Source: CAYPHY01 sp964410625
Lineage (GTDB): Bacteria > Chloroflexota > Anaerolineae > Promineifilales > Promineifilaceae
Assembly (NCBI GenBank): GCA_964410625.1
Contig: CAYPHY010000006.1
Coordinates: forward strand, 124,001 to 188,000
Direction of reading: 5' to 3'
DNA length: 64,000 nt
Part shown: positions 33,990-42,998 of the stretch, piece after piece
Layout of the letters: each line of letters opens with the position of its first letter
How positions within the stretch are numbered: position 1 is the first letter of the stretch
Made by a program: the position numbers and the translations under genes
Notes under the pieces: model-generated
What the model was told of the DNA's origin: nothing
Databases searched by the model: none
Seen by the model: the letters and a program-made list of their open reading frames with translations, nothing else

Positions 33990-35222
33990 AGATAAGGATT
34001 CCTGTAGCTGTTCCGTCTGGACGACCAGGGGGGGAATCCAGCGCACGACCTGGCCGTAGGTTCCGCATGTGAGCAGCATCAGGCCACGTTCGTGGGCGGC
34101 TTTGGCAACGGCCCCGGCGCGTTCGCCCCAGGGTTCGCCGTCTGGCCGGGTGAATTCTGTCGCCACCATCAGCCCCGGCCCACGCACATCGCCGATTTCC
34201 GGGTACTCTTCCTGTAAATGGCGCAGGCCACTGGTCAACACCGCCCCCATCTCACGGGCATGGTCAATCAGCCCTTCTTCACGTAAAACCTGGATGGTGG
34301 CAACGGCCGCCGCGCAGGCCACTGCATTCCCGCCATAGGTCCCGCCATGTGAACCGGGGATCCAACGCTCCATCAATGCGCCCGATGCGGCGATGGCCGA
34401 CAGCGGCAGACCGGAGGCCAATCCCTTTGCCATGATGATGATGTCGGGGACAACGCCGCTATGCTCCATCGCCAGCCACTTTCCGGTACGGCCGAACCCC
34501 GTCTGAATCTCGTCGGCAATCAGCAACAAGCCATAGTCGTCGCAAATCTGGCGCAGGCCCTCCAGGAAAGCGGCCGGTGCAGGCACGTAGCCTCCTTCGC
34601 CGAGGACCGGCTCGAGGACGACAGCGGCCGTTTCTTCCGGCGCGGTCTGTTGCTTGAGCAAGCGTTTCAATTCGCGCAGACAGAAGGCTACAGTTGTCTC
34701 TTCATCCCAGCCATAGTAGTAGCTGTAGGGGAAAGGGGCGACGAAGATGCCGGGGACAAGTGGCTGGTATCCGGCGCGGTAGACGGTCTTGGAGGTGGTC
34801 ATGGCCATGGCGGCGTGGGTGCGGCCGTGGAAGGAGCCTTGAAAGACGATGATATTCGGCTTACCCGTTGCAGCGCGGGCTAGCTTGACGGCCGCCTCGA
34901 CTGCTTCCGCCCCGGAGTTGCTGAAGAAGAAGGTATCGATCCCCGGCGGGACGATCTGGCTCAGTTCTTCTGTCAGCTGGATCATCGGCCGGTGGTAGAC
35001 GATGTTGGCCTGTCCGTGCAGCAGTTTGGCCGCCTGTTCCTGCACGGCCGCCACCACATGCGGATGGGCGTGGCCGGTATTGGTGACGCCGATGCCGCTG
35101 GTGAAGTCTATGTAGCGTCGGCCGTCGCTGTCATAGAGATAAATGCCCTCGCCGCGTTCGGCCACCACCGTCGCCGAGCGACTCCACACCTTTGAGATGC
35201 GTTCCAGGCCGGGATGATTCAT
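33957..35222 (-). CDS. Class III aminotransferase (4-aminobutyrate aminotransferase-like)
   Basis: A 421-residue PLP enzyme. The cofactor Lys is in IIMAKGLASGLPLSAI, and the Asp that contacts the PLP nitrogen is in LIADEIQTGFGRTGKW. YIDFTSGIGVTNTGHAHPHV and FFSNSGAEAVEAAVKLARAAT are family marks. It fits 4-aminobutyrate or related omega-amino acid aminotransferases (GabT group). The start at 35222 follows GGAGGT with a four-base gap. The downstream aldehyde dehydrogenase gene on the same strand could take its semialdehyde product. The last ten codons have been tandemly copied downstream twice together with a hairpin word. Confidence 0.88.
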   Translation of the reverse strand: MNHPGLERISKVWSRSATVVAERGEGIYLYDSDGRRYIDFTSGIGVTNTGHAHPHVVAAVQEQAAKLLHGQANIVYHRPMIQLTEELSQIVPPGIDTFFFSNSGAEAVEAAVKLARAATGKPNIIVFQGSFHGRTHAAMAMTTSKTVYRAGYQPLVPGIFVAPFPYSYYYGWDEETTVAFCLRELKRLLKQQTAPEETAAVVLEPVLGEGGYVPAPAAFLEGLRQICDDYGLLLIADEIQTGFGRTGKWLAMEHSGVVPDIIIMAKGLASGLPLSAIAASGALMERWIPGSHGGTYGGNAVACAAAVATIQVLREEGLIDHAREMGAVLTSGLRHLQEEYPEIGDVRGPGLMVATEFTRPDGEPWGERAGAVAKAAHERGLMLLTCGTYGQVVRWIPPLVVQTEQLQESLSIFGDALSATS

Positions 35223-35240
35223 AGATACCTCCAATTTGGG

Positions 35241-35303
35241 TAATCGGAGAGCGGTAAGCGGTAATCCGATTGAGACTTTACCGCCTACCGCTTACCGATT
35301 ACA
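35241..35303. repeat. TAATCGG...GCGGTAAGCGGTA-word inverted repeat
   Basis: taatcggagagcggtaagcggta faces taccgcctaccgcttaccgatta. It lies upstream of the aminotransferase start, in the divergent gap before the FAD mono-oxygenase gene. Related words are at 53058-53092 and 59998-60080. Confidence 0.65.
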
Positions 35304-35481
35304 AATTACCAGCGTTGTACCCAACGCCCACTGCTCCTGATCCTACCCCGCTCTCTCCTGGGTGGCAAGATTCAAAGATGGTCTAAACCTGGACGCTTTT
35401 TATCTAGACGGCCGCAGACAAACGGCATTAGAATAATGAGTACATCATTCCAAATCTGCTCAAGGAGGCACAAACATCGTT

Positions 35482-36882
35482 ATGACAGGAAGGAGCCAGG
35501 CGCTGGTGATCGGCGCGAGTATTACCGGATTGCTGGCCGCAAGAGTGCTGGCCGACTATTATGACCAGGTGACCGTTCTCGAACGCGACACCTTTCCTCC
35601 CCCCGGCGAAAATCGAAAAGGCGTTCCCCAAGGAAAACACATCCATGTCTTGCTGCCACGCGGCCAACAGGGTATTGAAGCGCTCTGTCCCGGCTTCACC
35701 GAGGATTTGCTCAGCCAGGGCGTTGTGCAAAGCGACATTGATGATGTGCGTTGGTGCATGGAAGATGGATATGCCAATCCTGAACCGGCCGGGCTGGTCA
35801 TCTTGGGCGTCACGCGGCCGTTGTTAGAGGCCACGCTTCGTTCCCATGTGGTCGCCTTGCCCAACATCACGATCATCGAAAATTGTGATGTGCTTGGCCC
35901 GATAGCTACAGCAGACAAGCAGCAGATAACCGGCTTGCAAGTGGTTCGTCGCTCGGAAGGGAAAGAGGCACAGACGATGGCGGCCGATCTGGTGATTGAT
36001 GCGTCAGGCCGTGGTTCACGAACACCAGCCTGGCTGCAAGAATTAGGATATGAGGCGCCGGAAGAGGAAGTGGTGCGCGTCGGCATCACTTATGCCACCC
36101 GCCTCTACCGGCGACGCCTCGACCAGTTGAATGGGATGAGTGGGGTGATGATCCCCGCCACGGCACGTGTTCCACGAGGCGGCGCGTTGGCTGCCCAGGA
36201 AGGGGACCGTTGGATGCTGACCTTGTTTGGCTATTTTGAGCACCAGCCGCCACGTGATGAAGCGGGGTATCTGGCCTATGCTAAAAGCCTGGTGGCCCCC
36301 GACATCTATAACTGGATGCAGGAGGTAGAGCCGATTAGCGATATTCAAGTAACCAAGTTTCCGGCCAACCAACGTCGCCATTATGAGGGATTGAGCCGCT
36401 TCCCTGGAGGCTTTTTGGTGATGGGCGATGCCGTTTGCAGCTTTAACCCGATTTATGCACAGGGGATTAGCGTATCGGTTATGCAAGCGGCCGTTTTGCA
36501 ACAATGTCTCGCCGAGGGGGACGAAAGGTCGGCCGGGCGCTTCTTCCAGGCGTCAGCGAAGGTGATTGATACGCCGTGGATGATGGCAATTGGCGGCGAC
36601 TTGCAGATTCCGGCGGTGGAAGGGGCACGTACGGTGCAATCAAAATTGATGAACTGGTACATCGGCAAGATTCAACGTGCCTGCCAAAATGAAGCGGCGT
36701 TGTTTTCCACCTTCCAAAGGGTGGCGGCCTTGCTCGCGCCGCCGCAATCGATCATGCATCCGCGCGTGATCTGGCAAACGATACGCGGCAATCTACGGCC
36801 GCCGCGACTCACGCCACCATCGCCAACGGCCGCTGTCCCCACCACTTCCACCCCCTCCTCCCTTTCGCAAAAAACGGCCTAG
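35482..36882 (+). CDS. FAD-dependent mono-oxygenase / oxidoreductase
   Basis: A 466-residue flavoprotein of the PHBH-like superfamily. The Rossmann motif ALVIGASITGLLAARVLADYYDQVTVLERD binds the ADP part of FAD, and the second FAD motif GFLVMGDAVCSFNPIYAQGISVSVMQA is the conserved GD box. LVIDASGRGSRTPAWL is the third family mark. Relatives include tetracycline-, geranylgeranyl- and halogenase-like enzymes; none can be chosen here. AAGGAGG precedes the ATG. The C-terminal 30 residues are a Pro/Thr/Ser tail. A free-standing gene; substrate unknown. Confidence 0.85.
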   Translation: MTGRSQALVIGASITGLLAARVLADYYDQVTVLERDTFPPPGENRKGVPQGKHIHVLLPRGQQGIEALCPGFTEDLLSQGVVQSDIDDVRWCMEDGYANPEPAGLVILGVTRPLLEATLRSHVVALPNITIIENCDVLGPIATADKQQITGLQVVRRSEGKEAQTMAADLVIDASGRGSRTPAWLQELGYEAPEEEVVRVGITYATRLYRRRLDQLNGMSGVMIPATARVPRGGALAAQEGDRWMLTLFGYFEHQPPRDEAGYLAYAKSLVAPDIYNWMQEVEPISDIQVTKFPANQRRHYEGLSRFPGGFLVMGDAVCSFNPIYAQGISVSVMQAAVLQQCLAEGDERSAGRFFQASAKVIDTPWMMAIGGDLQIPAVEGARTVQSKLMNWYIGKIQRACQNEAALFSTFQRVAALLAPPQSIMHPRVIWQTIRGNLRPPRLTPPSPTAAVPTTSTPSSLSQKTA

Positions 36883-36980
36883 CCTCGTACAATCCAGCCA
36901 ATTACCCGAAAGCGGGCGAATCAAATTCGATTCGTCTGCTTTCGTGGCTGTCTGGGAGTTGGTTACTAGGAGTTGGTTTT

Positions 36981-38603
36981 ATGAATAACAATATCTATCG
37001 CTTTTCCATGTTGCTGGTCACACTGGTGCTAATTGGTTGCCAAACGGCCGAGCCTGATAGCGCTACCTTAACGCCAGAACCGGCGGCAACAGCAGAACCG
37101 GCGGCAACAGCCGCTGTTGAAGCAACGGCCGAACCGACAGCAACGATAGCGGTTATGGAGTCGGCTACAGAGTCGCCGAGCGAAGAAGTGGAAGAAGCAA
37201 CATCGGCCGCGCCGCGTACCGTCTTTGTCCACCTTTTTGAGTGGCGTTGGCCGGACATTGCGCGGGAGTGCGAGACGTTCTTGGGGCCGATGGGCTTTGC
37301 GGCCGTGCAGGTTTCGCCGCCGCAAGAGCATGTGATCGTCCCTGGCTTCCCCTGGTGGCAACGTTACCAGCCGGTCAGCTACATGATCGAAAGCCGTAGT
37401 GGGACACGGGAGGAGTTTGCCGATATGGTGGCGCGGTGCAAGGCAGTAGGGGTGGACATCTATGCCGATGCGGTGATCAACCATATGAGCGGCATGGAGG
37501 GGGGCGTGGGCAGCGCGGGGACGGCGTTTGAGCATTACAACTACCCGGGCACCTATGGCCCGCAGGATTTCCACGACTGCAACTTCAATCCCAACGACGA
37601 TATTCAGAACTACCAGAATGTCGAAGAGGTGCAGACCTGTGAACTGGTCAATCTGGCTGACTTAAACACCAGCTCAGAGTATGTGCGTGACCGGATCGCC
37701 GCTTATCTCAATGACCTGCTCAGCCTCGGCGTGGCGGGCTTTCGCATTGACGCCTCGAAGCATATGTCGGCCGACGATTTGGCGGCGATTATCGGCCGTC
37801 TCGATGGCGACCCATATATCTATCAGGAGGTGATCGACCAGGGCGGCGAACCGATTTCGGCCGCCGACTATCTGGGCATTGGGGATGTGACGGAGTTTAA
37901 GTATAGCGTCAACATCGGCCGTGTCTTTCGCAGCGGGCGGCTGGCGGAGTTGGCCAACTTCGGCGAAGGCTGGGGCTTTTTGCCCAGCGACAAGGGGATT
38001 GTCTTCACCGACAACCACGACAACCAGCGCGGTCATGGTGGGGCTGGTGGCGTGATTATGTATCAGGACGGCCGCTTGTATGAACTGGCGAACATCTTTG
38101 TCCTCGCTTATCCCTATGGCTATCCGAAAATTATGTCCAGCTACGCCTTTGAGGATGGGGATCAGGGGCCGCCCGCGGATGATGAGGGGAACACGGAAGC
38201 CATCTACAGCGCAGACGCCGACCAGCCCAACTGCTTCCAGGAGTGGGTCTGCGAACATCGCTGGCGGCCGATAGCTAATATGGTCGGCTTCCACAACCAC
38301 ACTGCCCACAACTTCTTCGTCAGCGATTGGTGGACAAACAACAACAACCAGATCGCCTTCGGCCGAGGGGATGCGGGCTTTGTGGTGATCAATCGTGAAG
38401 AAACGGAGCTAAGCCACACATTTCAGACGAGCATGGCTCCGGGGGTGTATTGCAATGTGATTGAGGGGGAGTTGACGGCCGATGGCACGGCCTGCAGCGG
38501 CCCGACGCTGACGGTGGATGAAGAGGGGCAGTTGGCCGTAACGGTAGCGGGGATGAGTGCGGCCGCGATTCATGTAGGGGCGAGGGTGAAGGATGAGGGA
38601 TGA
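36981..38603 (+). CDS. Alpha-amylase, GH13, animal-type, lipoprotein
   Basis: A 540-residue surface amylase. A lipobox LVLIGC (Cys20) is followed by a Thr/Pro/Ala/Glu linker to about residue 78. The GH13 barrel starts TVFVHLFEWRWPDIARECE, a phrase typical of animal and related bacterial alpha-amylases (subfamilies 24/32). Catalytic residues: nucleophile Asp in AGFRIDASKHM, acid Glu in YIYQEVIDQGGE, and the transition-state Asp in FTDNHDNQRGHGG. DADAVINHMSG-type region 1 is present as YADAVINHMSG. Arg in GFRIDAS and in NQRGHGG suggest the chloride site of this branch, an inference. It hydrolyses internal alpha-1,4 bonds of starch or glycogen outside the cell. The last residues RVKDEG come from a repeat word. 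Confidence 0.9.
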   Translation: MNNNIYRFSMLLVTLVLIGCQTAEPDSATLTPEPAATAEPAATAAVEATAEPTATIAVMESATESPSEEVEEATSAAPRTVFVHLFEWRWPDIARECETFLGPMGFAAVQVSPPQEHVIVPGFPWWQRYQPVSYMIESRSGTREEFADMVARCKAVGVDIYADAVINHMSGMEGGVGSAGTAFEHYNYPGTYGPQDFHDCNFNPNDDIQNYQNVEEVQTCELVNLADLNTSSEYVRDRIAAYLNDLLSLGVAGFRIDASKHMSADDLAAIIGRLDGDPYIYQEVIDQGGEPISAADYLGIGDVTEFKYSVNIGRVFRSGRLAELANFGEGWGFLPSDKGIVFTDNHDNQRGHGGAGGVIMYQDGRLYELANIFVLAYPYGYPKIMSSYAFEDGDQGPPADDEGNTEAIYSADADQPNCFQEWVCEHRWRPIANMVGFHNHTAHNFFVSDWWTNNNNQIAFGRGDAGFVVINREETELSHTFQTSMAPGVYCNVIEGELTADGTACSGPTLTVDEEGQLAVTVAGMSAAAIHVGARVKDEG

Positions 38604-38660
38604 AGGATGAATGGATTGGTTACGCAGTTGACGCGGATAGGGCGCTGATTTGCGCTGATT
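38585..38660. repeat. GGATGAAGGATGAGGG and TTACGCAGTTGACGCGGAT words
   Basis: gggtgaaggatgagggatgaaggatgaatgg contains the amylase stop and is followed by gttacgcagttgacgcggatagggcgctgatttgcgctgatttttt. The remaining gap to 38833 shows no supported gene, only a leftward antisense frame without a ribosome site. Confidence 0.6.
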
Positions 38661-38833
38661 TTTTCGGGATGGCCGGGAATGTCCCGAAATGTCTCGGACT
38701 GAAAGTATTCCAGTCGTATCATTGCTGGAGCTAACTCCGCTTGTTGCTGCTTAATCACATCAATATATAAGCCGGGAGCACCGATATTAACGCAGAAGTT
38801 CGTGCTGCTCATAAACAAGGCAATTGATCGCAC

Positions 38834-39049
38834 ATGAGGTTTGCTATTTGTATAGACAACTCAGAATATCCAGCTTCTTTGGAGCTACATAAGACCTATC
38901 GTGTGCTTCCCGATGAGGAGGCAGAAATGGATGGGGACTTGCGTGTGATTGATGAAAGTGGCGAGGATTATCTTTTTTCGGCCGCTTACTTCGTCGTGAT
39001 TGACGTTCCCCATGAGACTGCGCAAGTGCTGGATAAGTCGTTTGCTTAG
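38834..39049 (+). CDS. Small conserved protein of unknown function (71 aa)
   Basis: A 71-residue acidic soluble protein: MRFAICIDNSEYPASLELHKTY, then VLPDEEAEMDGDLRVIDESGEDYLFSAAYFVVIDVP. I recognise the pattern KxYxVLPDxEAxxxGxxRVIDESGEDYLYPxxxFV from small proteins in many phyla with no assigned role; an SH3-like beta-barrel is likely. It overlaps the convergent histidine kinase stop by four bases. No obvious ribosome site, but the conserved pattern supports that it is real. Confidence 0.7.
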   Translation: MRFAICIDNSEYPASLELHKTYRVLPDEEAEMDGDLRVIDESGEDYLFSAAYFVVIDVPHETAQVLDKSFA

Positions 39050-42000
39050 TTAGGCGTCGTTCTCGTTTCCCTTGATGGTAGCGCAATATAGAACGTACTC
39101 CCCTGCCCTGGCTGGCTGTGGCACCAGGCGCGGCCGCCGTGCTGTTCGGCGATGCTTTTGACGAGGGCAAGCCCGAGGCCGGAGCCTTTGATGCGTTTGA
39201 TGCCGGGTCGTTCGGCGCGGTAGAATTTCTCGAAGAGGCGCAGTTGCTCTTCAGGGAGGATACCTGGCCCTCGGTCCTGGACGCTGATCACCACTTCACC
39301 GTTTTGTGGCTCGGCGCGGAGGAGGAGACGGCCGCTATTTGGCGCGTACTTCACCCCGTTGGAGAGCAGGTTCCCCACTGCCCGTTTGACCATGTTGTGG
39401 TCGGCGCGGACGAGGGGTAAATCGGCCGTTGTCTCCACCGCCAGTTCCATTCCCGCTTGTTGGGCGAACGGCCGTTGTTCGTCGGCCGCTTCGCGCAATA
39501 CGCTCTCTATGCGAATATCGTGATAATCGAAGCCCACTCCGGCCTCGATTTGCGCCAGGGCGATGACATCATCTACCATCTTTGTCATCTGGTCAATGCT
39601 GGTTTGAATCTTTTGCACACGGCCGCGTGGCCCTTCCGGTAGCTCATCCAACTCAAGCAGAGAGGTGACGTTGTTTTGCATCACGGTCAACGGACTGCGT
39701 AGATCGTGGGAAACGCCGGTCAGGAAGTCGGACTTCAGCCGATCCACTTCCTTAAAGTGAGTTACGTCGTGCAGCACGGCCATGCGGCCGAGAATCAGTC
39801 CATTGCGGTCAATAATGGTTGAGGCATCGGCGAGGAAGGTCCGGTCGCCTAGTTCTAGCTCCAGGCGTGATGGCTGCTCCTCGGCGACGGCTAACATCTC
39901 GGTCAACTGTGGCGGCAAAGGTACAGAGGTGATGGGATGGCCGACGGCAGCGGCGGCCGAGAGGCCAAACGCCTTTTCCATCGCTGTATTCAGATATAGC
40001 ACGCGGTCTGATTGATCGGTGACGACGACGGCGTTAGAGGTGCTGGCGAGGATGGTGGCGAGCCGACGACGGCCGCCTTCGGCCGCTGCATAAAGCTGGG
40101 CATTCTCCACCAAGATGGTTGCCTGTCCGGCCAGGGTGTGCAGCAAATTGCGCTCGCTCTGGTCGAAGTAGTGGGGCTGGCGATAGCCGAGATAGAGAAC
40201 GCCCTGGAGCTTATCTTGGGCGCGTAATGGGATGGCAAAGAGGGCGGCGACAGGGGGCTTCTCGATCCCCAACGTCGCCTGAATTTCCTCCGGCTTACTG
40301 AGTGCTAATTCGTCTAGCTGGCGCACCTGGTTCATCAGAAGGCGATCGAGCGCGGCCAGGTTTTCGGCCGCCGGGCCTTCGGCAAAGATCAAGGGGTAGG
40401 AGGCGTTGGGATTGCGTACGACCGCCCGGCTACCGGCCGCGCCCGTGCCGCGCAGGATTCCTTGTAAGATAGCTGGCATCCCTTGTTGGATGTCTACGGT
40501 GGAGGCAATGGCGTGGCTGACGTTGAGCAGCAGGGTTAGTTCGTCCAGGCGTTGCTTCAATGCCCGTTGCATTTGGGCAAAGGCGACGTTCAGTTGCCCG
40601 ATCTCATCGGCCCGCTCGCCACGGACGGCCGTTTCAACCGGCGGGACCGCGGGGGCAGAAGTGGCGGCAGCGGCAGTTATCGCCTTCGACTTGTCAATGA
40701 GTTTACCAATTGGTTCGGATAGATTGCGGCCGAGGCGACTGAAGCGCATCGAAAAGATGGCCGTGACGACCAAGAGCAGTCCGGCAACGGGCAGGACAAT
40801 GCCCAATACCTGCCCCAAGACCACTGTGTAAGGCACTGATGTGACAACAATCCAATTTGGCTCGGCATTCAAGCGGTAATAGTTATAGGTGCGCTCGGCG
40901 GTCAGTGGGTTAAATTCCTGATAGGCGATCCCGTCCGTTGCGTTTTTGCTGGGGGTCAGATAGTAGGGATTCGAGGGCGCTCGCCATGTGGCCGGTATGC
41001 CCTCACCGACCCTTAGAAGCATCTGGTTGCTGTTGTTTTCCTGCACAGCGCCGCTTGCCACGCCTTCACCGGGTCCGGCGTTTGCAAGCCGGGCCAGAAT
41101 GTCATCAGTTTCGGAAGTGGCGATGCGGCCGACCAGCATATTTCGCCCGCCGCTGCGCTGGACAGGCACAACGATGCTTAGCGGCGTGGCATCGGAACCG
41201 GTGGGGGCAAATCTGGGCAAGCCGATGCGTCGCGCTTCGTCAACGGCCGTCTGCTCCCGCTCGGTCAGGCCGGAGGTCGTCTCCCCATTGGCGACGATTT
41301 CGCCGTTCGGCCGCACGAGCAAGATGTCGTTGAATTGGGAGGACAGACCAGCGACCCGCCCTAATTCACGTTTCTCCGCCGGCTCATCTGTCGGCATTCC
41401 CGCCCCGCCATATTGGGCCAGGGTCATTTGCAGATCACGAGATAGTTGTGGCAGCGCAACGATGACACTGTCGGTGCTGTAGCGCATTTGCTCAATGAGC
41501 CGGTTTCTGGCCGCGCGGGCGGAAAGGGCGGCGACCATGGCGATGCTGAGCAAGAGGAGGATGGAAGCGAAGGAGATGAAATTGAAACGCAGGTGTTGGT
41601 CTAGGCTACGCTGCGCGGCCGAGGGGATACGGGTGAGTTTCGGCCGCCATTGGGGCATCACCTGCAAGATCAGGTGGAGCAGCAGACCATTGACCAACCC
41701 TTCGATCAACAGCGAAGGCAAATGGCCCCAGAAGTGGACTAAAGCGACGTCAATCGCCGCCAGGAACCCGGTTTGGGCGCTGACAGCGGCGGCCATACCA
41801 GCCCCTACGGCCATTGTAGCTTGCGCCAGAGCAGCGATCAGGGGGTAGCGCAGGGCTGAGTGTAGACGGCCGACAGAAGGTTGGCGCATGAGAAAGCTGG
41901 CCAGGCAAGCGGCAAAGCCGACGTGGAAAATATCGTAAAGATGGTGGCTTTCCCCCAGCGCATGGCCTAATCCGCCAAAGAGACCAACCAACAGGGCGGC

Positions 42001-42321
42001 CGCTGGATTGAACATCGCCCCGGCCAAAAGATAGGGCAAGGGGGCTAAGAGCGTCAGATGTTGGCGTGCCGCCAGCGCAGGGAAGTTGGTGGCTAACCAG
42101 GAGGGGTGCAAGGGGAACAATTGGCTTAGCAACAACGCGGCCAACGAGAGGGCGGCCAACTGCACCCATTTTGCCCCATTTAAGCGTTTTAGGCCGGAGC
42201 GAAAGTAGTAAAGGAGGGCAAGCAATACAAGTAGATAGACAGCCAGCAGTCCATAGCCCCACACACCGGATGGCATAGCAAGGCCCAGCTCGGCCGCTAC
42301 TCCCCACAGATCATTTGTCAT
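39046..42321 (-). CDS. Membrane hybrid-sensor histidine kinase (MASE-like, Cache, HAMP, GAF, PAS, HisKA, HATPase)
   Basis: A 1091-residue orphan sensor kinase. Residues about 1-230 are a multi-helix membrane sensor resembling MASE/ECF-type domains (LLVGLFGGLGHALGE, HLPSLLIEGLVNGLLLHL). One more helix leads to an extracellular Cache-like domain (about 275-490) and a helix with HAMP (about 495-600). A GAF domain (about 610-740), a PAS domain (RRLATILASTSNAVVVTDQSDRVLYLN, about 745-860), the phospho-acceptor His in GVSHDLRSPLTVMQNN, and the HATPase with NLLSNGVKYAP, DRGPGI and GSGLGLALVKSI follow. No response regulator is adjacent. ATG 42321 lies eight bases after GGGGTGG. It senses external and perhaps redox or small-molecule cues; the ligand is unknown. 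Confidence 0.9.
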   Translation of the reverse strand: MTNDLWGVAAELGLAMPSGVWGYGLLAVYLLVLLALLYYFRSGLKRLNGAKWVQLAALSLAALLLSQLFPLHPSWLATNFPALAARQHLTLLAPLPYLLAGAMFNPAAALLVGLFGGLGHALGESHHLYDIFHVGFAACLASFLMRQPSVGRLHSALRYPLIAALAQATMAVGAGMAAAVSAQTGFLAAIDVALVHFWGHLPSLLIEGLVNGLLLHLILQVMPQWRPKLTRIPSAAQRSLDQHLRFNFISFASILLLLSIAMVAALSARAARNRLIEQMRYSTDSVIVALPQLSRDLQMTLAQYGGAGMPTDEPAEKRELGRVAGLSSQFNDILLVRPNGEIVANGETTSGLTEREQTAVDEARRIGLPRFAPTGSDATPLSIVVPVQRSGGRNMLVGRIATSETDDILARLANAGPGEGVASGAVQENNSNQMLLRVGEGIPATWRAPSNPYYLTPSKNATDGIAYQEFNPLTAERTYNYYRLNAEPNWIVVTSVPYTVVLGQVLGIVLPVAGLLLVVTAIFSMRFSRLGRNLSEPIGKLIDKSKAITAAAATSAPAVPPVETAVRGERADEIGQLNVAFAQMQRALKQRLDELTLLLNVSHAIASTVDIQQGMPAILQGILRGTGAAGSRAVVRNPNASYPLIFAEGPAAENLAALDRLLMNQVRQLDELALSKPEEIQATLGIEKPPVAALFAIPLRAQDKLQGVLYLGYRQPHYFDQSERNLLHTLAGQATILVENAQLYAAAEGGRRRLATILASTSNAVVVTDQSDRVLYLNTAMEKAFGLSAAAAVGHPITSVPLPPQLTEMLAVAEEQPSRLELELGDRTFLADASTIIDRNGLILGRMAVLHDVTHFKEVDRLKSDFLTGVSHDLRSPLTVMQNNVTSLLELDELPEGPRGRVQKIQTSIDQMTKMVDDVIALAQIEAGVGFDYHDIRIESVLREAADEQRPFAQQAGMELAVETTADLPLVRADHNMVKRAVGNLLSNGVKYAPNSGRLLLRAEPQNGEVVISVQDRGPGILPEEQLRLFEKFYRAERPGIKRIKGSGLGLALVKSIAEQHGGRAWCHSQPGQGSTFYIALPSRETRTTPN

Positions 42322-42362
42322 AGAAATCCACCCCACGGTCTTCCAATACGTTCATTCCGTGT

Positions 42363-42368
42363 ATTATA
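42363..42368 (-). promoter_or_regulatory. Candidate -10 box for the histidine kinase gene
   Basis: TATAAT on the minus strand about 40 bases before the proposed ATG. No good -35 hexamer is visible at the usual distance. Confidence 0.3.
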
Positions 42369-42459
42369 CACTACATAACGAACCCATTATAACAGGCATT
42401 TTGTCATTTGAAACAGGCAATTTGTCAATTGCCCTCATCTGGATTACCATCCCCATCTT

Positions 42460-42978
42460 ATGGATTCACGTCGTCGCACCTATGCGGTTTTGGTGGGGCT
42501 GATCTTGCTCACCCTGCCTTGTTATTGTTTGGGTATCTTCTTGCTCTCGACCGCGCCCACCCGGCGGGCGGCTACGCCTACGCCGACAATAACCCACACT
42601 GCTACGGCTACGGAGGAAGGGATAGCCAGCGACACACCATCACCAACACCGATGCTGTCGGCTACGCCGTTGGTGACGCCGACCGCGTTGGAGACCTCCT
42701 CCCCCTCGCCGACGGCAACGCCGACAGAAACGCTGGCCCCATCTCTTACACCAACGGAAACGGCGACCCTTTTACCAACGCCAACGGATACGCCATCACC
42801 GACGCCAACAGAGACGGAGTCGCCGACCGCCACCGAGACGCTCACGCCTACAGAAACGGAAACGCCGACTTTAGAGGCGACGGAGACGGAAACACCTACC
42901 CTGACAGCGACTTCCTCGGACTCTGATCCGGCTACACCGACTGAAACGCCTACCGAGGAGCCAACAAATGAGCCTTAA
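42460..42978 (+). CDS. Thr/Pro/Glu-rich protein with N-terminal membrane helix
   Basis: A 172-residue protein with one N-terminal hydrophobic helix (VLVGLILLTLPCYCLGIFLLS) and an extended outer region made almost entirely of TPT, TET, SPTPT and TATE words, like many cell-surface stalk or linker regions of Chloroflexi. No domain is recognised. The repeats are coded by irregular acgccgac / gacggaaac units, so length variation between strains is likely. A second open frame on the same strand (42408-42926) is its low-complexity shadow. Its gene leads into the M42 peptidase gene 20 bases later. Probably an envelope-associated linker protein. Confidence 0.55.
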   Translation: MDSRRRTYAVLVGLILLTLPCYCLGIFLLSTAPTRRAATPTPTITHTATATEEGIASDTPSPTPMLSATPLVTPTALETSSPSPTATPTETLAPSLTPTETATLLPTPTDTPSPTPTETESPTATETLTPTETETPTLEATETETPTLTATSSDSDPATPTETPTEEPTNEP

Positions 42979-42998
42979 CCTAGCCCAAGAGAGAGTGT

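Noticed and set aside
38570..38833. Leftward frame MRSIALFMSSTNFCVNIGAPGLYIDVIKQQ..., antisense between the amylase and the 71-residue gene
   Set aside because: No ribosome site, and its C-terminal part is encoded by repeat words and the amylase end; it may be a relic but evidence is insufficient.
42408..42926. Second open frame (GDADRVGDLLPLADGNADRN...) overlapping the Thr/Pro-rich gene
   Set aside because: Its composition is the frame-shifted shadow of the low-complexity repeats.
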